Source: Talaromyces rugulosus
Lineage: Eukaryota; Ascomycota; Eurotiomycetes; Eurotiales; Trichocomaceae
Direction of reading: 5' to 3'
DNA: 64,000 nucleotides
Assembly (NCBI RefSeq): GCF_013368755.1
Contig: NC_049562.1
Span: forward strand, 3,596,001-3,660,000
Shown here: one piece after another, positions 1 to 12,100 of the stretch
How positions within the stretch are numbered: the stretch's first letter is position 1
How the letters are laid out: the number at the start of each line of letters is the position of its first letter
Position numbers and translations under genes: made by a program
The notes under the pieces: generated by a model
The model's input: the letters and a program-made list of their open reading frames with translations, nothing else
Told to the model about the DNA's origin: nothing
Database searches by the model: none

Positions 1-1145
1 AGTTGGCTTGGAATTCCTTTGCATCTGCCGAGTTATAATGATCATCCCAGTCATAATCCGAGTCCGAGCCATGCTCGTTTATCGGACTGTCCTCTATCTC
101 ACCATCCTCGCCACTTAAGTAAGTATATTCGATCAACACACGGATAATACCGCACTGAAGCCGAATGCTGTAGATGGTAATTATTGAAACCGATTTACAA
201 ACAAGCTTCAAAGCGTAAATCTCCGACCTATTCCAGGCACTAAAAGCTCCATACCGTAGCAGCAACTTGGCCCCAGCAAGGTATTGATTGCATCCCTTTT
301 GATCAGATGGCCAATTGTACGTTTTGCACATGTGACGCAGAGCGCTGTGTTCTTGCTGAAAACAATTCTCGTTGACTGTGAGCACTAAAACTTCCCTATC
401 GTCCATACTAGCACAGGTATCAATAATCATCTTCATTATCTTCACGCATCCTCGCTTTGCTGCTGATATTAAAGGAGTTGTATTGACGGGTTCCATTGCT
501 CCTGGATAATCGTATGGGGTGGACATGAGCAAAAGAGGGTGCTTAGCAAGTAGAAGATCAGTCAGTAATCTCGATGTAACGACCAACAAGATCTTTTCGT
601 GGATTTCTCAGTATATTTTCAGTTGCTTCCTTCCACAAATGGACGTCGAAACCGGCCTTGGTACTGGCGTCCAGGAGAACCTTTACACATTCTACGTCGG
701 CGTTAAAGACTCCCAACTCCAACACAGTTGGGCGATTCTGACCCCGTTCAATCGCCTTTTTTACCTCGTCATTATTAGAATTAGCCAGTAGAAACTCTAG
801 AGTATCTACATCACTTTTCTTGACGAGTCCCAACAGTGGATGGCCGGCTTCCTTCGAGGATATACGTGCTCCATATCTCATCGGCGCTTCTAAAAGGGGC
901 CGATTTTGATGGGAAGCAGCCCACCCAAGTCCACTACTTCCCATATATTTCACGTTATGTCTGTAGAGAAAGGGAATCGTGATGGGTCTCAAACATTTAG
1001 ATACCCGTGACAGAGACAACAGATTCCGGAGCATTTTCGCTTTGTGCTCCAGGATGACATAGTGGATGATATTTTCAAGAATTTCGACTGGTAACCTGTT
1101 AAATTCTGGCTCTGGTTTCGCCAAGGAGAACTTGCTAAGATCCAC
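1..1145 (-). CDS. F-box / ankyrin-repeat protein, partial, with a frame break
   Basis: The reading frame starts at ATG 1143-1145 and runs off the left edge of the window. Residues 14-60 read as an F-box (core LPVEILENII, then SLSRVSKCLRP), so the product may be a substrate receptor of an SCF ubiquitin ligase. Ankyrin-like helices follow (GLGWAASHQNRPLLEAPMRY, VDTLEFLLANSNN, VECVKVLLDAS). The first frame stops at 558-560, but the +1-shifted frame continues without a stop from about 570 to base 1 with more ankyrin-like sequence (TPLISAAKRGCVKIMKMII, AGAKLLLRYGA). Two explanations fit. One is a 46-nt intron at 587-542 (GTTGGT...TACTGAC...CTAAG) that restores frame exactly. The other is a one-base frameshift in a decaying gene. 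The domain calls are inference from short motifs. The true C-terminus is outside the window. Confidence 0.6.
542..587 (-). other. Candidate 46-nt intron or frameshift site in the F-box/ankyrin gene
   Basis: Read on the minus strand, this stretch begins GTTGGT, contains the canonical branch word TACTGAC and ends TAAG. Removing it joins two open frames in phase 0. The donor is weak and the length is at the low end for this window. The alternative is a one-base indel near 565, because the sequence just inside the candidate intron (LLTDLLLAKH in the shifted frame) itself looks ankyrin-like. Confidence 0.4.
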
Positions 1146-2034
1146 TGTGAGATAGAAAGCTGATGGACTGACTGACTGACTTGTAGATTCCGCCCCTCAA
1201 GTGCGATATTGGATGTTTTTGTACCCACAACAATGAAAGTAAAGGGGGGGGTGGTATTTCTAGAAGCAAAACATCAATGTTTTAATTTCTGCTGTCTTGC
1301 TCCCCCCTTTGCCCCTTTCTCTCTAAATTCGAGGGTTTGCCATTGGATAATGATCCTCAGAGTTCATTGCGAAGTTGATTATTCGACAAAGGCGTGAATT
1401 CGTGCCCTTCTTTTTCATTTCTTTATTTCTATTTCTATTTCTTTTTTTTCTTTCTTTTTTTTTTTTTTTTAAGTTTTCTGCCATGGACCTTCCTTTGATT
1501 TTAACTCGGCAACTCTAGTTTCATGATAATGCCTGCAGCCAGAAATGTTGAGACAGGGAAGGCAACAAACAATCAAATTTTGCCTTTTACGGGAAAAAAT
1601 TTCACTACGATTACATGACTATGTGTAATGTATAACCCTATCAGAAATCAATAGGGAAAACTATGATTGCATACATATTTAGTCAATTATGCAAATATAA
1701 TGTAAAAGTAATATAAAAAAATCTATGTATACATTATAATTCGGACTCCCACCCCAAAAGTTCGAATGCCACGTCCAGGATCTTGAAAACCACGAGAAGA
1801 GACTCAATAAAGACAAAACAAAAACAACACAGACACAAACAATCAAATACGTTGGCTGGATGGTAAACCGTTTCAGGGCGCCCAGAAATTGACGCGGTAC
1901 GATACGGAACGAGAGAGAAAAACGCCATCCTGAGAAAAAAAAATCCTTGGTGCGTAAGATCGTGATATGATGGACGATAGAGCAGGAGGGGGAAAAAGGA
2001 AAGAGAAAGATTATTACAAAAACAAGAGCATGGC
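1146..2034. other. Intergenic, no gene seen
   Basis: This spacer holds the upstream side of the F-box gene and the 3' flank of Kog1. It contains a T-rich polypyrimidine tract around 1423-1470 and AT-rich sequence near 1620-1740. I see no conserved coding signal; short frames here have no recognisable content. Confidence 0.6.
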
Positions 2035-5000
2035 TCAACATGAAATCAGATTAATGTGATTATCATGCAAGGCGGAGCACGCGAGAAGAGTGCGGTGGGG
2101 GTGGAACGCTGTTGAAGATATGGGCGATGATCGATTATGATTAAGGAAGCTGGAGTACGGCTCGAAGTTGGATAAACCCGTGCCATCAACATTGAATGTT
2201 TTGACTTCGTGTCGGTTGGTTCCCCTTTAGGTAGTTAGTATTTGTAGTAGAGGGGGAAAAGAGGGGAATCCATACACTGAGAAAACAGGGGCGTGTTCAT
2301 GAACGCTCAAGGTTCGAAGGGTGTCTTTTGTGACATTTATAGTGTTGATTGGATCGTTCATTCGGAGATCCCATAATTTGATCTCGCCATTTCGACTACC
2401 AGATATGAGCTCTCTCACGCCTCCCCGTTGCATGTGGACATTGGTAATCCATTGTTTGTGCTCTCGCCAAACTTTGACCATGGCAGCAGTGGGCTTGAGT
2501 CGCTGATCGAAGACACGGACTGCTCCATCACCGAATCCAGCGATGAAAATGTTTCCCGCAACTTGATCAGATGTCAGAGAGGTAATGCATGAGCCAGATC
2601 GTGCGGATATATCCTATTGGTAGTTATGTCAGTTCTAAGGGTTTCGGGTTGTAAAGAGTAGAAGGCACTTACATTCGTGCAAACTTCTGTTGCAGCATTC
2701 CAAACTCTGATGACTTTGACGTCGCCAGCAACAAGAGCTTTTCCTTGTCCTTGTTGCCAATCAAACACTAAGCCAGCATTTCTGTTGCTCGGAATTAGTT
2801 CGGGCAAGGCCCGGAATGCAGTGACAACTTCGATTCCTTTCCGAGACTCATAGTTTCGGTAAACCTTCAAGACACCATCCGAAGAACCAGTCATCAATAA
2901 CGCCTGGTCGTCCTCGTTAATGTACCGAATTTCGTTAATCTTGGATCCTGGAGGATTGCCATTCGAGAAACGGTTGAGGCGTTCGTTCCGTTGCCAATCC
3001 CAGATTCTAGGTATATGTCAGCGTTGTTTTTCATCATAAAATCGAACACTGCACTTACGTGACTGTATCGCGGTCGTCTCCAATGGCAAGATGATCCTCA
3101 AATTGATGGAACGACATTTTGATGGGCTGGCTGTCGTTTGTCAACAATGCTACAGAATGATGCCAGCGACTGCTGCCAGCCTTTTCTTTCAACGGCTGAG
3201 TTTCCCCAATTATTCGTTCGTTTCTACTTCGCCGCCAAAGTCTCTCATTGTAATCAGCACTACCAGGCTCGTCTGGCTCATTTGGCTTCATCTGAGGTTC
3301 TCGGAAATACTGTATGAAAATTAGATATGTCTCAGTTTCCCGCAACATTACAAAGACAAACTTACTTCCGTAGACCAATCTAGAAACTTGCTTGTCAAGG
3401 GTATGGAAGGGGTAGCGTCCCCATTTTTGGGTTGATATCCTCGGGATGGTGGCTCTGGAGCCTGGTGATATGCAGTGGCGGGGGCAATCTGATCATTCAC
3501 CTCCGGGGGTCGTGTCCACTCCGGAGGGGCTCGTCCTCGAGGGGTAATGGGGGCCCTATTCTGTGCAGGTGAAGTCTTTTGAGAAAGATTAGGTGGTATC
3601 GGGCCTTGATCGGCCGTTGAAGGGCCGAATGCAAGGTTCTTCAGAGATGCTGCGACGCTGGCAGTCCTTCTCATGCTCAAAGAGAAATAGCCTTCTTGCT
3701 TCTGGGAATTTTGAAACGGGGGAGTCCCTGGACGTATTGCCTTTAGCTCAGGGGCTTCTGGAGCTTGCGGCTTAGTCGAGTTCAACCGATTGAGAATTTC
3801 CATGATTTCATCGCGAGCCTTGATAGCCAATGGGCTGATCGGAGACTGCAACAGAGCAACGTGAATGTAATCGACAATCGTCGCACCATCTTGCGCAATC
3901 TCAGGGTGCGGGTCAACAGACATAATAAGCAGCTGCTTCCATATCGTCCCGAATGTTGTATTTCGGGACAGTAGATGAGAGTTTCCAAAGGCGCCATCTG
4001 TCTTTGGAAGAGATTCACCGCGAGCCGAAAGCTTGTTAGTAGCCTCATTTTGCGCACGATGAAGCAGCAAGTACTTCTCTTCTAGTAGCTCTTCGTAAGA
4101 AGCAACAAGAAACTTATTCTCGTATCGTTTCACAAAAGTAGAAAAGAAAACAAGCAGTTCTTTCCTCACGAGAACGCTACCATCTGCGGCCATTGACAAG
4201 ATCGCCATAGCAATAGATTCTTCAATCTGTGCAACTTGATCTGTCAAGTCTGGAATGCCCAAGAAATTGGTGAGTGAGTGCAGCATGGCAGCGCGTACTT
4301 CGGGGACGGGATCAAATGCGAGGTCGCGGAGTCTCTGTGGCGCAGCACAGCGAATGCCCATCCATTTTGCGTCTGGGAAATCTTTCCAGAGCATGCTCAA
4401 ACATAAACAAGACCATTGCCGAAGCAATGGATTCTCCACATCCATTAGATGCCTTAAACAAGAATCAAAGAGTTCGGCAGAGAGGCAGACATTCTGGCCC
4501 TGAGGATAGTTCTTGCAAAATATGGATACAATAAAGGCGCACATAGCCCGGTGCTCACTGGCATTACCCACAGGAATTGGGGATGTTGGGTTTAGAATTG
4601 TGATGAAGTAGTGGATGCCGTTGTCTTTGAGAAGATCGTTCTGAACAGAGTAGTCCACGGCCATGATTCTGGCCCAGATGAAGACCATAACAGGCTTCAG
4701 TTCTTGGGCAGCTGATTGAAGCAGTTTAACAACATAAGGGAAAATACCGATGCTGAGAGCTAGATGGACAGCCCAAGGGCCCAAGTCAAGGAATTTGCTG
4801 AGAAGGATTAAGGCCCGTAGCCGATGTGCTTGACTCAGCAGGACTTGTAAAACAATGGGCAACTGGTCGGGAGGGTTCTTCTCGGTTGGGCCTGAAGATA
4901 GGTATACCTCGAATGCAGTGAGTTGCTCGGCGAAGAAGGTCGAATGTTGATACTCGTACTGTCTCCGGCCCTCCTCGTTATCAATCAAGGCTGGAAGTTG

Positions 5001-6607
5001 GCTCAGGACCATTTCAATCGCAAGGTCCCAGCTCTGCCAGAGAGGATGGTTATGCGTTTCTGGTAGCGCAGGCGACGATAGAGGGTGGCATTGGTATGTA
5101 CGCATAATGCGTTCGGATAGGAGAAAGTTTCTAAACAACGCTGCGACCATCAAATCCTGTCTGAAAAGCTTTTTGAAGAGAGGACGCGGCAGAGTGTTCC
5201 AAGCAATCGTATCAGTAATGGCGGTAAATATCCAGTTTAACTCTCCCAAAGGACTCCTCCGATCCTGTAAACGGCCAGGAACCTTAAACTCATCCAGTGA
5301 AACAGTAACGCTGAGTGGGTTCTGCAGAATAAAGTATCGAAGTGCAACATCAATGGGTGTAGTTAGACAACAAGTGAATAGATCTGCCGGAAGGTCAGGG
5401 TTTGTTGGAAGAGTTTCAGACTTCTGACAGGCAGCCAGTAAGATGCAGTCGGAGTAGTTCTGAACCAGTGCATTGGGATCCCGCTTCTTGGCTTCCAAGT
5501 TCTCCTTTTCATGTTTCTCGACAAAGGTGTGAAAGTTATGGACAATATTCCCGGCATGGGCGACGTCAAAAACGAACAAGCTGGGACCGGCAAGCCATGA
5601 TTGAAGATCATATAATGAAACTGGAATGTATTGGGTGTAGTTCTTGTTGAACACCCAAATTTCTCCCGATTGTGTTGGCAAAGGAACGCCGTGACCATTG
5701 TAATGGAAAAGAACCCGTTCGTCTTTGGCGTTTCGGCGAAGCGAGATACAGAACTTTTTGGTTTCATCCACGGAGGGATCCAAGTACTGTTTATATCTCG
5801 TCCTTAAGCTGAGCGTCTCGTATTGTTCCTGCAATTTCTTTCCAATCTGCTCCATAATCTTGTTCTGGCCACCAGTGGTGGCGGTTGGGTCGACCCAGCA
5901 TTCTAACTTGGCTGATGGGTTCGTCTTGACAACGTCTGGGGGGTCCACGCCAATGTTCAAACATATGGCTAGCGCGGCTGACACGGTCTTCAACCGATCT
6001 CTCATGCGCCATTCCTGAATGGCCCAACTGCCGGTTGGTTCCTTGGGAAGGCCGCTTGTTTCGTGGCGTTTCTCTGTAAAGTACATATAAAAGTTCTATT
6101 TCAAATGAGCTGTCTGGTGGCCAAAGGGGGGTTACGGCGACATACCGAATGTAAAATCTTCAAATACTCGCTAGATGTGTACTCTTCCTGCCACCCGTGT
6201 CTCATTGCAAAATCATCATCATCGCCCTGATGGGATCTCTCGAGTCCTGACCTAGGCCCGTAGTCACTCTTTGCTCGTTGTAGAGAAGGGCGGCTGCCTG
6301 GACGGGGTCGGAGCGGCATCACATCTTGCCTTTGCTGGAAAGTGGTATCGCCATTCGAAGAGCTGTTAGGCCGAGAGGTTGGCGGTGATAGTTGCGGCTC
6401 AATTGTTGTTGCAGACCGATGATGAGATGCTAGCGGTGTTGGGGAGCTTTCTTGGTCGCGTGCGGCGGAAATCGAGTCTGGATCAGGACCAAAGGTCACC
6501 CGAGCGGACTTGTGCTGGTTTCGACGAGTTCCATTTGTTGCTGGAGCGGGGTCCGGGTAATGATTGCCATTCTGATTCTGTTCCATGTCGAAGTTCGGGT
6601 CTCTCAT
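2035..6607 (-). CDS. kog1: TORC1 scaffold subunit Kog1 / Raptor homologue
   Basis: Raptor/Kog1 presents substrates to TOR kinase in TORC1, the nutrient-sensing complex at the vacuole or lysosome. I place six exons: 6607-6146, 6095-3366, 3309-3059, 3006-2673, 2613-2276 and 2224-2035. They join in frame to 1434 aa, close to the usual fungal length. The N-terminus is disordered (about 1-150). The raptor N-terminal caspase-like domain follows (about 155-400: YMYFTEKRHET, FHYNGHGVP, DLPADLFTCCLTTPI), then HEAT-type helices. The C-terminal beta propeller starts near residue 1125 (HLAIGDDRDTVTIWDW, SGSRNGEIKLWD, FHPHRTLLACS). The conserved cysteine of the caspase-like fold (usually in a FDCSNAG-like motif) is Val here (FDVAHAG, codon 5562-5564). 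The start has a good context and no competing upstream in-frame ATG. The call is very secure; splice sites are hand-placed but consistent. Confidence 0.95.
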
Positions 6608-9161
6608 TCTGACTGGGTCATCATTTCACGAAAACGAGTGGGAGAACCGAGACCTAGACAAAAGCTGGGGTTGAAAAGGTCGAAAATCCCAAGCGCAACA
6701 GACAGACTGCACGAAGGGAGACAGCTGGCTGCAATATCAGGTCAACAAGGAAGCGTGGCAGTCTCTACCCATCAGGCTCATTATTATTGCTGGCGCATAA
6801 ACTCGGTGCGGGGAGGGCGTTGCGACGTAGGGCCCAACGATGACTTTGCCTTTGTCGATGAAATGGCGGCAGTACAACTATTTGTGTTGAAAGGGTGCTC
6901 TTTTCCCCTTGGCTGAATGAGATGTTCACGCCCCAGAAATGTCGCCCGAGTCTGATAAGCCCAAGAGGAGCGCGATGGGGAAAGCAAGCTTAGCTGTGCA
7001 AGTCTTATCTCAGCCGGGTAGCCGCCGGGCAATCGTTAATCCGGAGCGTGCGGCTCAGCTTTCCTTATTGTTTGAAGCACTTGACTGATTCCTTGATAGT
7101 AAATGCTAATTAATGAGATGATAATCTCTAAAAAAAATTTGCAACCAAAATAAAGAAGAAAATAGAGAGTAGGATCAATGATGCGGCTAAAGTGGGTGTT
7201 GCCGACCAAGTTATCTATTATTCAGGCCAGCTAATACCGGGAATATTGTTTTACCATGCAATGGAATCAGTAATATGTAATAATAATTAACAGGGAAATG
7301 TTCCTTCTGTATACTTCGGAAGCCATGTGATCCGCCGATGGTTGGGTTTGTGGCATACGGAGGCTCCTTTAATAATAGCAGTGTCCATCTGTAAGAGTAA
7401 ACTATGGTTGAGCGGGGCTGCTAGACAATATATCCGAGACTCAAATTCGGAACTATATTAACTGCTCAGTATTATTGTTATCTACGTATCATAAAAGTTA
7501 TGATTAGTTTGCTGCAGGCTGCCTGAGGCCAACAGCCTGGCGGAAAAGGGGGCGTGGAGAGCCAATAATAATGTCGCATGTCGGGGTGAATGCCTCACCA
7601 GAGCGATCGAATGAGATGATGAATAATAATAGGGTATAATATTATTATCTTATTCTGATAATATTATTATGGGCTAACTGAACTGATTAGTTTGGTGCGC
7701 GAGCATGCTGACCTATACCCACGTCCCGGAGATTGCATCTTATTGGCCAGGTGGCTTCTCAGGGGCTGTCAGCCTGTTATATCGGGACCCAGAAAATTCG
7801 CCTTGGAACCGGAACGATGAATTGTCCAATGTCCAGTACGAAGTGGTGATTGGGCATATGGTATGAATCAGTCGTGACAGGAACGACTGCCCATGATAGT
7901 GCTACTGGCCCTTCCATGTATTTTCAGACTGAGTATATTCCCCACTGCTAATTACGGGGTATAGGAACAGCTTAAGAATCTACATTGAGTGTACGGAGTA
8001 ATTAACTAATGTTTAATTATTTATAACAGAAATTTCCAAGAGGCTGGGATCGATCACATAGGAATTATTACTAGTGTCGTCGGGATGATTTAACTAAATA
8101 ATTAGCTGGCTGGAATTCTTGATCCTTTTTGCCCCCAGCCATCACCAACTTCTTGCCATCAATGACGGAACTCAGGCATGTTCGTTCAATGCTAGCCGGC
8201 AGCATCTCTTAAAGACGGCTGAGATGCTTTGTACCTTGCCGAGCTACTACTCCTGGTACATGATGCATGCAAACGAAGCACATATATCCGTAATGAGGGA
8301 TGCATGCATGGCCCAGTATGCACAGAGCTCTCCAAGCATACATAACACGATATCGTACAACTAAATATTTCCAATAGCAGAAGCCTGAAGAGGCGAGAAT
8401 AACAACAATAATAATATCAAATGGGAAAAAGAGCAATACCAAGTATTTAATAATATTTACTTGAATATTGTTGCTGCTATTAAATAATAATAAAAGAGAT
8501 ATGCTCGTGGTCGAGACGCTCTAGGCCAGACACAGCCTAGCGCATCCCCCCATCAGGTGTGCTGCGGGCTGTGAGTGGCCCGCAGGAAGGAATTTGTGGG
8601 GCGCGGCAGAAAGTGGGAAGCCGCCGCCCCTGGCTGGTGCGCACCTGCCCTCGCTGCCCCTAGAAGTGCCCAGCCGAACGACTCGACACTGGAAACTTTC
8701 AGACGCTCTGTCTGTCCAAACTGGCATCACCACCTCTCTTCGTCCCCTTCTCCCTACCCTCCAGCTCCTGCGTCGCTCTCTCTCTCCTCCTCCTCCATAT
8801 CTCGCTCTCTAGCCCCGTCTCAGCAAGCTTCGTGAAACCTGAGTCCGCCTTGGGCAATCGCCAAACAGCCCTTTCGCTGCCGCTTTTTTTCCGTTGCATG
8901 CGCCTAGTAACCCAACCCTCGCCTTCCTGCGCACACCGTCGATTTCCAATTCTTCGCTATTCGATGCCTCTGCGAGCAGAGCTGGGCCCCTTTGTGACCG
9001 ACATTCTTGCACCATTTGTCCTCGGGTAGTCAAGTCTGAACGGACCCGGCACCAGTTGTGGAGTCCGGTCTCGAGTAACGCTCACGCTCTTGTGAGACGT
9101 CTCCGGCCGGAGCAATTGCGACAATCAACGGGAATCGACCACCGACTGTTGCACACACACC
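6608..9161. other. Long divergent intergenic region between kog1 and the kelch gene
   Basis: About 2.5 kb serves as the 5' region of both divergent genes. The middle (roughly 7080-8510) is AT-rich, with scattered AATAAT runs, a 13-bp direct repeat (ATAATATTATTAT) near 7637-7669 and one TACGGAGTA word at 7992-8000. From about 8690 to 9161 it is C/T-rich, as expected of the kelch-gene leader. Several short frames have no recognisable content. Confidence 0.6.
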
Positions 9162-12100
9162 ATGGCCTTTCTCTTCAAGTCCAAAAAGAACCAGGCTGCC
9201 TCCGCCCTGCCTCCCGCGAGCAGGAACATACCTACTTCAGAGGCCACAGCGCCAGAGAAGCCAGCTGCGCTTAATGGCGCTGTACCGCGAGATGGCAGCA
9301 GGATTCAGTCTCCGCCGCCCAGTGGCAGTCTCACCAATTCGTTGAACTCGGTCGCTGGCACAAGCAGCCCAGATCCGCTCAAAATGCGACAGCGAGCAGA
9401 ATCCGAGTCACTGGTACGTACAGACGAAGAATAAATCCTATCACCATTGGCAAGCCATTATTACGTTTGACTGACTCGCATCTTCCAGAGATCGCAGTCG
9501 GTAACTAATCAGAGCTCCCCCACGACGAGTAGCCCAGGTCAATCCCAATATCCTTGGTCTAGACGACGTCTGAACTTTCCTACGCCTCAAGCCAACCCGT
9601 TTCCTCGTTATGGGACTGCTATAAACGCTGTCGCTTCAAAGGAAGGCGACATCTATATGATGGGTGGCCTCGTCGAAGGTGCAACCGTCAAAGGAGACTT
9701 GTGGATGGTGGAAAGCAGCGGCGGGAATCTGTCATGCTTTCCCATCCCGACCGTTTCGGAAGGCCCGGGTCCTCGAGTCGGTCACGCCAGTCTTTTGGTG
9801 GGAAACGCCTTTATAGTTTTCGGCGGTGATACCAAGGTAGATGAGACTGATGTCCTGGACGATACTCTGTATCTGCTGAATACATGTAAGTCTTTCCTTG
9901 CGCCCCATTCTTCTTGGCCTCTCCCTAATCACAGCTTTTAGCATCTCGACAATGGTCTCGTGCCATTCCTCCGGGAACAAGACCATCAGGTCGATACGGA
10001 CATACCTTGAACATCCTTGGCTCGAGACTCTATGTCTTTGGAGGACAAGTTGAAGGGTTCTTTTTCAACGATCTCGCTGCCTTCGACCTGAATGCCTTAC
10101 AAAGCCCTACGAACAAGTGGGAGTTTTTGATCCGGAACACACATGAAGGCGGCCCGCCTGCTGGCCAGATACCTCTTGCCCGCACAAACCACACAATCAT
10201 CACCTATAATGACAATCTATACCTGTAAGAACTACTCTGTTGTTCTCTATTCGTTTTACATGCATGCTAATAGCTTTCCAGATTTGGTGGCACGAACGGA
10301 GTGACTTGGTTCAATGATGTTTGGTCATACGATCCCCGGACTAACCAATGGACCGAATTAGAATGCAACGGTTTCATCCCCTCACCACGGGAGGGTCACG
10401 CCGCAACAGTGGTTGGTGACACTATGTATGTATTTGGTGGTCGCAATGATGAAGGCTTGGATCTCGGAGATATTGCTGCCTTTCGAATTGGGACTCGGAG
10501 GTGGTTTTACTTCCAGAATATGGGACAAGCACCCTCACCGAGATCAGGGCACAGTATGACAGCGTTTGGAAAGCAAATCATCATCTTGGCAGGTGAACCG
10601 AGCTCGGGGCCGAGAGATGCAGCCGAACTCAGCATGGCATACATTCTAGACACATCCAAAATTCGCTATCCGACTGACGAAAAAGCGGCGGGTGAGGGTC
10701 GAAAAATGAGCAATGATAAGTCTGCCACACCGGTGGATCGCATTCTCCGAGATGGGCAAGGCACGCCCGTTGACCAAGCTCGCCGGATCGCTCCTCCTTC
10801 TCGAGAAAGCACACCCGTTTCCGCATCAAGACCGCAATCGGACTATCCTCAGGGCTCTGCAGCTGCCGGTTCAAGACTGCCACGAGCTTCGATAGCTCAA
10901 GCACCAGGTCCTCCTCCCCCGGGTCAGGCACCGACCCCCACTCCGCGAGCCAATGGCCAAACTTCACAGTTCAGGAGTAAGACGCCTACAAAACAGAACC
11001 CACAGATAGACACGACTCGTGCCAACGAAATGCAATCTCCAAGTTTAAAGGATTCGCCCCAGGACGCTCCCCGGCCTTCCGGGGAGATAAGCCCGGTATC
11101 TGGAGGTCGTCGGACTCCTAACGCAACCCAACCACCTTCGAAATTGGCTGCAAAGGCTATGGAAGCGGGCGAAGCCACGCCTCTGATGAGTGCCCCAACT
11201 AGGCAGCGGTCGCTCCAAAAACAGCGCCAACGAGCCTCGATGGACAGCACTGATGAATTGGTCCTAGGAAAGCACGCTAGCGCGGATGGTTCCACTGAGG
11301 CTCGCAGCTTCAGAAACTCTCGTATTTTTGCCGATGAGCCACGATCACCCAAACTCACCCCTCATCAAGAAGCCCTCTTCAAGGAGCTCGAAGCGGCACG
11401 AAATCGCAACGCCTGGTATGCATCGGAATTGGCTCTAGCCCGCAAGGCTGGATACGTTCCCAATCCTTCCAGCACTACAGTGCTTGATGAGCGTGCTACG
11501 GATTCCTTCACAGATGAAGATCGACCCTTGATCGAGGCCTTCCTTTCAATGAGAGCAGAGCTCGCTAAAATGCAGGCGACAGTCGATCGGCAAGCTGCTA
11601 TCGCTTCTAAGCGAGTAGCTGAAGTGGAACATCAACGCGATGCGGCTGTTAGCGAGGCCGCGTATGCGCGTGCTAAACTGGCTGCGCATGGAGGCAGCCA
11701 ACGAAGCTCTCCATTACCCGAGGGAACATCTCTCAGTCCTGATGAAGCCACATCTGGACGAATGACCGATCTAAGCAGAAGATTGGCTCTCGCTCTCGCC
11801 TCACAAGCAGAACTAAAGGCCAGACTAGAGGGAACGACCATTGATTTAGAGCAAGAAAAACAAGGTAGAGAGCTAGCGGAAGAGACAAATGAAGCAACTC
11901 GGAAGCGGCTGGCAGAATTGGAGATGCAAAACCACTCTCTAGAACTTGAAAGCCTTCGAGCTGAACTACATCAAATCCAAGCCCATGCAAGAGAAGAATC
12001 AGCCCTCCGCTCCGAGGCTGAAGCCAATTTCGCCAAAGTCAATTTTGACAAAGAAGAGCTGGTTCAAAAGCTGGAGGAGGCCTCAACACGCCTCAAGGAT

